Source: Dugong dugon (lineage: Eukaryota; Chordata; Mammalia; Sirenia; Dugongidae). From it: a stretch of 64,000 nt of DNA. Shown here piece by piece: positions 21,707 through 31,219 of the stretch. The notes beneath the pieces are model-generated. The model saw only the letters and a program-made list of their open reading frames with translations. It had not been told where the DNA came from and searched no databases. A program made the position numbers and the translations under genes. Location: positions 50,945,501-51,009,500 of the forward strand of contig CM057482.1 of the NCBI GenBank assembly GCA_030035585.1, written 5' to 3'. How positions within the stretch are numbered: the stretch's first letter is position 1; each line of letters opens with the position of its first letter.

Positions 21707-24700
21707 ATGACAGCACTAAACTCACACCTAATAATAATTACATAGAATGTAAATGGCCTAAATGCACCTATACAGAGGAGAGCGATAGAATGGATTAAAA
21801 AAACATGATCCATCAATATGCTGTCTACAAGAGACACACCTTAGAAACAAAGATGTAAATTTATTAAAAATCAAAAGATGGAAAAAAAACATATCAAGTG
21901 AACAGCTACAAAGAAAGAGCAGAAGTGGCAATACTAATCTCAGATAAAATAGACTTTAAAACAAAATCCATTATACAAAACAAAGAAGGACACAATATAA
22001 TGATTAAAGGGATGATCCAGCATGAAGACATAAGCATAATAAACATCTATGCACTCAATTACAGGGCTCCCAAATACATAAAACAAACTTTAATAGCACC
22101 AAAAAGAGAAATTTACATTTTCACAATAATAGCAGGAGACTGCAACACACCACTCTCGGTAAATGACAGAACATCTAGAAAGAAACTCAACAAAGATACA
22201 GAAGACCTAAAGGGCACAATCATCCAACCTGACCTCATAGACATATATATAACACTACACCCAACAGCTGCAAAGTACACATTATTTTCCAATGCACATG
22301 GAATGTTTTCCAGAACAGACGATATCTTAGGCCACAGAGCAATCCTCAACAAGATCCAAAACACTGAGATAATACAAAGTATCTCCTCTCAGCACAATGT
22401 CATCAAGGTAGAAATTAACAACAGACAGAGCAAAATAAAAAAATCAATTATATGGAAACTGAATAACATCCTGCTTACACATCACTGGGTAACAGAAGAA
22501 ATCAGACATAGAATCAAAAAATTCCTAGAATCAAATGAGAACGAAAACAGATCATAACAAAACCTTTGAGACACAGCAAAGGCAGTCCTCAGAGGACAAT
22601 TTATACCAGTAGATGCACAAATCAAAAAAGATGGAACAAAATCAAAACATTAACTACACAAATTTAACAAATAGAGTACAGCAAAAAAAAAAAGCCCAGA
22701 GCCACTAGAAGAAAAGAAACAATAAAGATCAGAGAGGAAATAAATGAAATAGAGCATAGATAAACAATAGAAATCATTAACAAAACCAAAAGTGGGTTCT
22801 TTGAAAGAATCAACCAAATTGACAAAACACTGGCCAGACTGACAAAAGAAAAACAGGAAAGGATGCAAATAACCCAAATAAGAAATGAAATGGGGGACAT
22901 TACAACAAACCCAACTTAAATAAAAAGGATCATAACAGAGTATTATGAAAAACTATACTCCAACAATTTTAAAACCTAGATGAAATGGATAAATTTCTAG
23001 AAACACACTACCTACCCAAACTAACACAAAGTGATGTTGAAAATCTGAACAGACCCATAACAAGAGAAGAGATTGAAAAGGTCATTAAAAAACTCCAACA
23101 AAAAAAAAGCCCTGGCCCAGATAGCTTCACTAGAGAATTCTACCAAACATTCAGAGAAGTGCTTATACCAGTACTACTCAAACTATTTCAGAACATAGAA
23201 AAGGAATCGACACTTCTGAATTCATTTACGAAGCCAGCGTAACCCTGATACCAAAACCAGGCAAAGACACCACAAAGAATGAAAATTATAGACCAATATC
23301 TCTCATGAATATAGATGCAAAAATTCTGAACAAAATTCTAGCCAACAGAATTCAGCATCATAGCAAAAACATAATACACCACGATCAAGTAGGATGCATA
23401 CAAGGTATGCAAAGATGGTCCAACATTAGAAAATCAATCAATGTGATCCACCACATAAATAAAAGGAAAGAAAAGAACCACATGATCATCACAATTGATG
23501 CAGAAAACGCATTTGACGAAGTCCAACACCCATTCCTGATAAAAACTCCCAATAAAATAGGTATAGAATGGATATATCTCAGCATAATAAAGGGCATCTA
23601 TGAAAAACCAAGGGCCTACACAATTCTTAATAGAGAGACACTGAAAACATTGCCCTTGAGAACAGGAACAAGACAAGGATGCTCTTTACTTACACTTCTA
23701 TTTATTGTGCTGGAAGTCCTAGCTAGAGCAATAAAGCAAGAGAAAGAAATAAAGGGCACCCAAATTGGTGATGAAGAACTTAAAATGTCCCCATTTGTGG
23801 ATGATATGGTACGATACATAGAAAACCCTGAAGACTTCACGAGAAAACTACTGAAACTAATAGAAAGATTCAGCAGAGTAGCAGGATACAAGATAAACAT
23901 ACAAACATTGGTTGGACTGCTATACAGCAATAAACAGAATGATGAAAAAGAAATCAGGAAAACAATACCATTTATAATAGTCTGTAAAAAAATAAAATAC
24001 TGAGGAATAAATCTAACCAGGGATGTAAAAGATCTATACAAAGAAATCTACAAAACACTACTGCAAGAAACCCAAAAGGATCTACATAAATGGAAAAACA
24101 TACCATGCTCATGGATAGGTAGACTCAACATAGTGAAAATGACAATTCTACCCAAACCAATTTACAAATACAATGCAATCCCGATCCAAATACTAACAAC
24201 AGTCTTTAAAGAGATGGAAAAACTAATCATTGACTTTATATGGAAATAGAAGCATCCCGGATAAGTAAAGCTCTATTGAAGAAGAATAAAGTAGGAGGAC
24301 TCGCACTACCTGACCTCAGAACCTACTGTACAGCTACTGTAGTCAAAACAGTCTGCTACTGGTACAGTGACGCATACATTGACCAATGCAACAGAATTGA
24401 GAACCCAGATGTAAATCCATCCACCGACAGTCACCTGATCTTCGACAAGGGCCCAAAGTCCATCAGATGGGGAAAAGACAGTCCTTTTAACAAATGGTGC
24501 CAGCAAAACTGGATGTCAATTTGCAGAAAAAGAAATACGACCCATACCTCACATCATACACAAAAACTAATTCAAAATGTATCAAAGACCTAAACATAAA
24601 ACCAAAAACTATAAAGTTCATAGAAAAAAAAATAGGATCAACTCTAGAGACCCTAATGAATGGCATGAACAGGACACAAACCATAACCAGCAACACACAA

Positions 24701-24720
24701 ACTCCAGAAGATAAGCTAGA
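21707..24720 (+). pseudogene. L1-A ORF2 (endonuclease and reverse transcriptase), broken
   Basis: ORF2p nicks target DNA and primes reverse transcription. The start ATG is at 21707 and a TAG stop follows at codon 13 (21743-21745), within the first endonuclease motif. Endonuclease sequence continues in frame 21898-22557 (SDKIDFKTKSI, NIYALNYRAP). Its normally conserved catalytic-region motifs are altered: G-D-C-N in place of the usual G-D-F-N, and S-Q-H-N in place of S-D-H-N. RT sequence spans 22985-23242 and 23305-24003, with [26 protein letters not shown] and an F-V-D-D catalytic box at 23794-23805. C-terminal sequence follows to the provirus edge. Several frameshifts. Inactive. Confidence 0.87.
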
Positions 24721-25203
24721 TGTCTTAGGCTGGGTTCTCTAGAGAAGCAAAACCAGTAAACTGTATAAATATATACAGAGACAGAGATTATATCAAGGAA
24801 ACAGCTCACGTGATTGTAGAGGCTAGAACGTCCCAAGGCCGTGGATCAGGGTAGAGGCCTCTCCCAAGTCACAGAGCTGCAGAAGCTGGCAAGCCCAAGG
24901 TCGGAAGGTCGGAGAGCAGGGCTCCCACTCACAGGCTGCGCAGATCGATGAATCCTAGGTTCGGCAGATAAGCTGACAGCTCAAGTCCCAAGAACGCGAG
25001 ATGAGACAACAGGAAACAGCCACAGGATCCAGCGAGAGCAAAAAGCCAAAATGTCTGCCTACATACACATGTGGGCCACACCCCCAAGGAGACTCCCTTT
25101 CATCTGATTGGCTACTCACAGTATTTTCAATCATGGGAGTGATTACATTAAAACACAGAAAATCATGGCCCAGCCAAGCTGACACACAATCTTAACCATC
25201 ACA
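24721..25203 (-). repeat. Provirus 3' LTR
   Basis: 483 bp, with TG...CA ends on the minus strand (TGTGATGGTTAAG...AAGACA). It pairs with 30733-31214 along its whole length. The polypurine-like AAGGGGTGGAC (plus 25204-25214) abuts it on the internal side. Confidence 0.93.
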
Positions 25204-25458
25204 GTCCACCCCTTGTCAACTTGGCACAGGTACACATCTCCTTAAACCATACATAATCTCTGAATAAAGACAATGAGAAAGTCATACTTGCGCCTAACAT
25301 GATGCAACTAACACGCGTACAATCAAAAACACACTAGCCCCATTTACAGCTTATATTTTATAAGTGAAGGAAACAAAAATATCTGATGGACACATACAAA
25401 GTACAAATACTCATAACAATTACAGCCCCCGTTCCTGCAACTGGTCATGTGGCCATAA

Positions 25459-25960
25459 CTAGTATTTAGAACTACCTTCTTCCATCACCAACTCTGTATT
25501 TCCTTTGCCCTCTGCAAGCACCTCGGCTGGTCGTGGTTCTCTGCTTGGTGGGGTGACCCAAACCTTCATTCCTGAAGGGTCTGTGTCATTAGTAGTCATG
25601 TCAGAATTAGGTTGCTGTAGTTTTCCATTGATTTTAATCACAGGGCATGGTAGTGCTAAGAGACGCCCCAAGGAATCTCCTGCATTCCAGACATACTCTT
25701 CTTTACCTCCATTATGTAATATCCATCTGATTTCCTCTTGGTAATCAGGATCAATCACACCAGTCAGTATGGTAACTCCCTTCTTTCCTGTTGATCCAGC
25801 AGCATAAGGAGCCCAAAGTGGCCAGGTGTCATTCTTAACTTCCAGTTCAATGGAATCAGTGATGGGTCTCCAGGTGGGAGCATTCCTCCCTTTGGAACTA
25901 AGACCTCTAGGCCTGCAGAGCATAAGGTCGAGAGGACAGGAAGCAAAAATCTTGCAAGTG
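25459..25960 (-). pseudogene. Provirus dUTPase-like domain at pol 3' end
   Basis: dUTPase hydrolyses dUTP and limits uracil in viral DNA. Visible is the frame PLNWKLRMTPGHFGLL, then the conserved block GVIDPDYQEE at about 25733-25761. That block fits dUTPase motif 3 except that the usual glycine before the final acidic residue is glutamate. The region spans two frames (25764-26240 and 25459-25923), so at least one frameshift interrupts it. A position directly after integrase is diagnostic of ERV-L rather than of betaretroviruses, where it precedes protease. A glycine-rich motif 5 is not evident. Inactive. Confidence 0.8.
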
Positions 25961-26560
25961 GGTCACTAGGGGTAATAGTGAGTGGTGCCACTCCCATTTC
26001 CACACCTTGATTCCTGGACCCGTGAATCCTGGCTATGGAAGAAACAGCACCATATATTGGACGCTGGTTTAAAGCATATACAGTCTCCTGGAGAACACTG
26101 CCCCAACCCTGCAAGGTACTGACACCTAGCTGGTGCCGTAATGGTGTCTTTAGAAGGCCATTCCTTTGTTCTATCAATCCAGCTGCTTCAGGATGATGGG
26201 GAACATGGTAAGACAGTGAATGCCATGAGCATGGGCCCACTGCCGCACTTCATTTGCTGTGAAGTGAGTCCCTTGATCTGAGGCAATGCTGTGTGGGATA
26301 CCATGACAGTGAATAAGGCATTCTGTAAGTCCATGGATGGTAGTTTTGGCAGAAGCATTGCGTGCAGGGAAGGCAAATCCATATCCAGAGTAAGTGTCTA
26401 TTCCAGTAAGGACAAAACGCTACCCTTTCCATGACGGAAGTGGTCCAATGTAACCAACTTGCCACCAGGTTGCTGGCTGATCACCTCGAGGGATGGTGCC
26501 ATATCGGGGACTCAGTGTTGGTTTCTGCTGGTGGCAGATTAGGCACTCAGCAGAGGCTGT
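25961..26560 (-). pseudogene. Provirus integrase, broken
   Basis: Integrase joins viral DNA to the host genome. The zinc-binding half H-x4-H lies at the end of the RNase H frame (HEQSGHGGRDGRYAW). The C-x2-C half is readable only in another frame near 26545. At the first catalytic aspartate position the codon (26453-26455) reads glycine. The second site (SDQGTHF, 26264-26287) and the glutamate site (EAAGLIEQ, about 26170-26195) are retained, but in different frames. The C-terminal part (ALNQRPIYGAV, HGSRNQGVE) leads straight into the dUTPase-like domain. Non-functional. Confidence 0.85.
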
Positions 26561-27734
26561 GGCCTGTCACCCTTGGTGAGTGGAAATCCATGCTGCTGGG
26601 CCCATGCATAACGTCCATCCCTGCCACCATGGCCACTTTGTTCATGAGCCCATTGAGCAACATCAGGAGTAGCTGGGGAAAGAGGATGAGTGGTTTCCAC
26701 AGAACGCGTCATCCCATCCACTTGATTGTTAAAATCATCCTCTGCTGAGGTCACCCTTTGGTGAGCATTCACATGAGACACAAATATCTTCATGTCTTTA
26801 GCCCATTCGGAGAGGTCTATCCACATACCTCTTCCCCATAAATCCCTGTCTCCAATTTTCCTATCATGTTCCTTCCAAGTCCCTGACCATCCAGCCAAAC
26901 CACTGGCAACAGCCCATGAATCAGTATATAATTGCACATCTGGCCATTTCTCCTTCCAAGCAAAGTGAACAACCAGGTGCACTGCTTGAAGTTCTGCCCA
27001 TTGAGAGGATTTCCCTTCACCACTGTCCTTCAGGGAGGTCCCAGAAAGGGGCTGTAGTGCTGCTGCAGTCCACTTTCGAGTGGCACCTGCATATCGTGCA
27101 GAACCATCTGTAAACCAGGCAAGAGTTTTCTCTTCCTCAGTCAACTGATCATAAGGAATTCCACATGAGGCCATAGGTGCAGACTGGGAGATGGAAGGTA
27201 ATGTGACAGGAGTGGAGACCACGGGCATTTGGACCACTTCCTCATGCAACTCACTTGTGCCTTCGGGTCCTGCTCGGGCCTGATCTCGAATATACCACTT
27301 CCATTTAATGCTAGAGTGCTGCTGTGGTTCTGTGGGTCAGAAAACACCCAGTTCATCATGGGCAGCTCAGGCCTCATGGTGACTTGGTGTCCCATGGTTA
27401 AGCATTCAGTCTCTACCAAGGCCCAGTAACAAGCCAAAAGTTGTTTCTCAAAAGGAGAGTAGTTATCTGCAGAGGATGGCAGAGCTTTGCTCCAAAATCC
27501 TACGGGTCTGCACTGTGATTCAACAATAGGGGCCTGCCAAAGACTCCAAACAGCATCTCTATCTGACACTGACACTTCAAGCACCATTGGATCAGCTGGA
27601 TCATATGGCCCAAGTGGCAGAGCGGCTTGCACAGCAGCCTGAACCTGTTGCAGAGCCTTCTCTTTTTCTGGTACCCACTCAAAACTACCAGCTTTTCGAG
27701 TCACTTGATAAATATGCCAGAGTAGCACACCCAA
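26539..27734 (-). pseudogene. Provirus RT connection and RNase H
   Basis: Continues pol after the polymerase domain. The frame 27141-27734 carries the connection region (KALQQVQAAVQAALPLGPYD, GFWSKALPSSADNYSPFEKQ). The frame 26539-27249 carries RNase H: WFTDGSARYAG with the first acidic residue near 27100, KSSQWAELQAVHLV, LYTDSWAVASGLAG, and HVNAHQR. All four RNase H acidic/His regions are recognisable. The two frames overlap, so a frameshift separates them. In the intact family this is one gag-pro-pol readthrough product. Confidence 0.87.
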
Positions 27735-28933
27735 ATGAGGAATATGTTGCCTCCAAAATCCAAAGAGGCCACTAGGCGTTGTGGATCCTTTTTAGTTGTG
27801 GGAGCAGCAAGATGCAATAACTTATCCTTCACTTTAGAAGGAAGGTCTCGACATGCCCCACACCACTGGACCCCTAGAAATTTCACTGAAGTGGAAGATG
27901 CCTGAATTTTTGTGGGATTAATCTCCCACCCTCTAGCACACAAGTGTTTTACCAGTAAGTCCAGAGTCACTGACACTTCCTCCTTACTAGGTCCAATCAG
28001 CATAATGTCATCAATGTAATGGACCAGTGTGATGTCTTGTGGAAGGGAAAGGCGATCAAGGTCCCTGAGGACTAAATTATGACACAGGGCTAGAGAGTTA
28101 ATGTAGCCCTGAGGTAGGCAAGTGAAGGTGTATTGTTGGCCTTGCCAGCTGAAGGCAAACTGCTTCTGGTGGTCCTTTGAAACAGGTATGGAGAAAAAGG
28201 CATTAGCCAGATCAATAGCTGCATACCAGGTACGAGGAGATGTATTAACTGGCTCAAGCAGTGAAATTACATCTAGAACAGCAGCTGCAACTGGAGTCAT
28301 CACCTGGTTAAGTTTTCCATAATATACTGTCATTCGCCAAGATCCATCTGTTTTTTGCACAGGCCAAATAGGCGAGTTGAACGGGGATGTGGTGGGAATC
28401 ACCACCCCTGCATCCTTTAAGTCCTTGATGGTGGCAGTAATCTCTGCAATCCCTCCAGGAATGTGGTATTGCTTTTGGTTTACTATGTTCCTAGGTAGAG
28501 ACAGTTCTAATGGCTTCCACTTGGCTTTTCCTACCATAACAGCCCTTACTCTATTTGTCATGGATCCAATGTGGGGGTTCTGCCAGTTGCTGAGTATATC
28601 TATTCCAATTATGCATTCTGGAACTGGGGAAATCACTAGAGGATGGGTTCCGGGACCCACTGGACCTACTATGAGATGGACATGAGCCAAGACTCCATTA
28701 ATAACCTGACCTCCGTATGCCCCCATTCTGACTGGTGGGCTGCAGTGACGTTTTGGGTCTCCTGGAATAAGTGTCAGCTCAGAGCCAGTATCCAGTAATC
28801 CCCGAAAAGTCTGATTATTTCCTTTTCCCCAGTGAACAGTCACTTTCGTAAAAGGCCATAGATCCCTTTGGGGAAGGCGGGGAGAAAGATTAACAGTAAA
28901 AATTTTTGGCAGCGTATTGGAGTCCTTCCTCAA
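27701..28933 (-). pseudogene. Provirus protease and reverse transcriptase
   Basis: The longest surviving frame of the window (410 codons). The N-terminal third is an aspartic protease with the active-site D-T-G-S at 28781-28792, preceded by a hydrophobic L-L. The rest is the RT finger/palm: [14 protein letters not shown] (first catalytic Asp region), [14 protein letters not shown], and the catalytic YIDDIMLIG with Y-I-D-D at 28007-28018. The frame then breaks near 27735 where the connection domain shifts frame. The annotated start is simply the first methionine of the open stretch; the natural product would come from readthrough from gag. Confidence 0.92.
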
Positions 28934-28951
28934 GGGGATCTGGCCTCCCCT

Positions 28952-30547
28952 TCATTCAAGGCGTTGTGGGTCTTCAAACTCACTCAAATCTGGGAACTGA
29001 CTGAGGGACCGAGACACTCTATTCCGGCGATTGGAGTTAGACTGCTGTTCACCTGACCTAGAATTCATCCGTTTGTATAGATCAAGTAAATATTTAGTAG
29101 ATTTCCTATCTATTTCACTCCGAGGGACACCATGACTAAGTAGCCAATGCCATAAGTCCATATGAGTCAGACTATTCTGATTACTGCTTTGACTCCTCTG
29201 TCCATTACTGTAACCACACCCCCCTTGTCTTTGTCGATTGAGTGCAGCCACTTGGCCCCTACTACCACGGGTCCAATCAGCCCCATTGTAGTCAGGTGTC
29301 TTAATTCAGTTAGGGCAGTTCCCACTGTCAAATCTGATTTACATAAAACAGCAATCACAGCAGTCTTCAAGGATACTGGAGCTCTCTTTACAAATTTGTT
29401 CCTCACAGTTGTGGTAAAAGGTGTGTCCTCTGGACACTCCATGTGTGGGTCTGTGGGTCTAACTTGATAAATCCACTCTAGCATGCCAATTTCCCTAAGC
29501 CTTTGGATACCTTCTTCTACAGTATACAAAGGCAGATCTGGTACTTCAGCTTGATTTAGTGTCGGCCACCTCATAATCCATGCTTCAGCAACGCAACCAA
29601 ATAAACTATTAGATCCTTTCCTAACTTCTCTAGCTGAAACATTGAAGGAATAGTCTGTGCTCAGTGGACCCATATCAATAAACTCAGACTGATCCATCTT
29701 TATGTTCCTTGCACCATTATCCCACACCCTTAATAGCCATTCCCATACATATTCCCCAGGTATCTGTTTGTACATATTAGAAAACTCAAGTAGTTCTTTT
29801 GGAGTGTACCTCCTCCTGGGTCACACTTTGTACTTCACCTTTGGGGCTCGCTGGGACTTAAGCCTAGTTATAGGTCTAGAAGCCAGAATCGGTAGTGTGG
29901 AATTGTTCTGAGAACATTCAGCATTATCTTGTAAAGCACCTGCCTCAGGCGATGCTCCAGGCAATGACTCGGAAAGTGCTGTTTAGAGGCAGCTGGTCTA
30001 GGGCTAATCTCCTCAGATGGGAGTGGAGGGGCTAATGGTTTTTCTGGGCAGGGTGGTTTAGCAGACAAACATGAAGTAATCTCTTCAGATGGGACTGGTT
30101 CTGCTGGCAGGTGTGATTCAATGGAATTTACAGGCTTAGTGTCCCCAGTTTCCTGATTACCTGCCCATATGTCCCCATCCCAAGTCTCAGGATCCCATTT
30201 CTTCCCAATCAATGCCCTTACTTTAACCTCAGACACCTCTTGAGGTTTGCAATTGAGTGGCGTTGTAATTCAGCCAGTCTTACAGTAAGACTCTGGGTTT
30301 GGTTTTCAGCAATTTTGGCTGTGTTACTACAAGAAATAAGGCTTTCTTTCAAAACACAAGTGGAAGCCTCGAGGTCATGTATGTGGCACTTGAGCCTTGA
30401 CTCTGAAGCCCTGAGCACATCTCTTTCCTTCATCAGTTTGTCTACTGAAAGTAGGACAAACCAACCAGCTTCCTTACACTTCTCATTCTGACAAAACTGT
30501 ACAAAAATATCACACATGTGTTCACCCTGAGCCTCACCTTTCACCAA
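28952..30547 (-). pseudogene. Provirus gag, broken into four frames
   Basis: Gag forms the particle core. 30218-30547 is N-terminal and looks coiled-coil (ERDVLRASESRLKCHIHDLE). 29868-30236 continues with VRALIGKKWDPETWDGD, followed by a Pro/Glu-rich linker. 29167-29775 is capsid-like (PGEYVWEWLLRVWDNGARN, ending near the conserved LRHLTTMGL). 28952-29251 is a basic Gln/Asn/Arg-rich tail. I see no CCHC zinc knuckle in the tail. Order and spacing fit ERV-L gag. The separation into frames means no full Gag is possible. Confidence 0.82.
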
Positions 30548-30715
30548 TACCTGATCTACCAGTGGTTATATTTTGCGTATTTGTAACACCACCTCGCTCC
30601 ATGGACTAGCAGTGACTTCTTTACTGCTGGAAGCAGAGTCATCAACGTCTTTATGACTAACCAGACTTGAGAACCAATTTAGAAAACTCATCCTTACAAT
30701 TTTGTTTCTCTAGAA

Positions 30716-30730
30716 CCACTCCCGGTACCA
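30716..30730 (-). promoter_or_regulatory. Primer-binding site, tRNA-Leu(UAA)
   Basis: Two bases from the inner end of the 5' LTR. The plus-strand 15-mer CCACTCCCGGTACCA equals the 3' end of tRNA-Leu(UAA) including CCA, except for one base. Leucine-tRNA priming is typical of ERV-L. Confidence 0.85.
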
Positions 30731-30732
30731 AA

Positions 30733-31214
30733 CGCCTTAGGCTGGGTTCTCTAGAAAAGCGAAACCAGTAAAGTGTATAAATATATACATATAGAGACAT
30801 TATATCAAGGAAACAGGTCATGTGATTGTAGAGGCTAGAATGTCCCAAGTCCATGGATCAGGGTAGAGGCCTCTCCAATTCACACAGCTGCAGAAGCTGG
30901 CAAGCCCAAGGTCGGAGGGTCGGAGAGCAGGGCTCCCACTCACAGGCTGAGCAGATTGACGAATCCCAGGTTCGACAGATAAGCTGACATCTCAAGTCCC
31001 AAAAATGGGAGAGGAGACAACAGGAAGCAGCCGCAGGATCCAGAGAGAGCAAAAAGCCAGAACGTCTGCTTATATACAGATGCGGGCCACACCCCCAAGG
31101 AGACTCCCTTTCATCTGACTGGCTACTCACAGTATCTTCAATCATGGGAGTGATTACATTAAAACACGGAGAATCATGGCTCAGCCAAGTTGACACACAA
31201 TCTTAACCATCACA
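30733..31214 (-). repeat. Provirus 5' LTR
   Basis: 482 bp and collinear with the 3' LTR. Its inner end has decayed from CA to CG. About 48 mismatches to the partner LTR by a rough manual count. Confidence 0.93.
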
Positions 31215-31219
31215 CTAGA

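Larger units (their letters stand above)
18551..24720 (+). mobile_element. Younger L1 inserted in L1M (call it L1-A)
   Basis: Begins GAACAAGACTTCCGGGC, homologous to the start of the element at 43522. In order: 5'UTR (to about 20400), ORF1 (20419-21268, broken), a short A-rich spacer, and ORF2 (from 21707, broken) to 24720. There it is cut by the provirus. The last part of ORF2, the 3'UTR and the poly(A) are missing. After the provirus the flanking sequence is L1M within about ten bases, so the L1-A 3' end was lost by a deletion at that junction. Confidence 0.85.
24721..31214 (-). mobile_element. ERV-L-type provirus, complete LTR to LTR
   Basis: 6494 bp on the minus strand: 5' LTR (30733-31214), primer-binding site, gag, protease, reverse transcriptase/RNase H, integrase, dUTPase-like domain, 3' LTR (24721-25203). 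The 5-bp CTAGA is repeated exactly at 24716-24720 and 31215-31219. There is no envelope gene: only about 250 bp lie between the dUTPase-like end and the 3' LTR. A dUTPase after integrase, tRNA-Leu priming and no env are characteristic of class III ERV-L. The LTRs differ at very roughly one position in ten by eye, and every gene carries frameshifts or stops. It is an old, dead insertion. Confidence 0.93.

Noticed and set aside
24721..25203. Solo LTR unrelated to the internal viral genes
   Set aside because: The matching LTR at 30733-31214, the exact CTAGA duplication and the collinear gag-pol show that it is the 3' LTR of one provirus.
25204..25458. Envelope gene of the provirus
   Set aside because: Only about 250 bp between the dUTPase-like end and the LTR, with no coding frame. 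ERV-L elements normally lack env.
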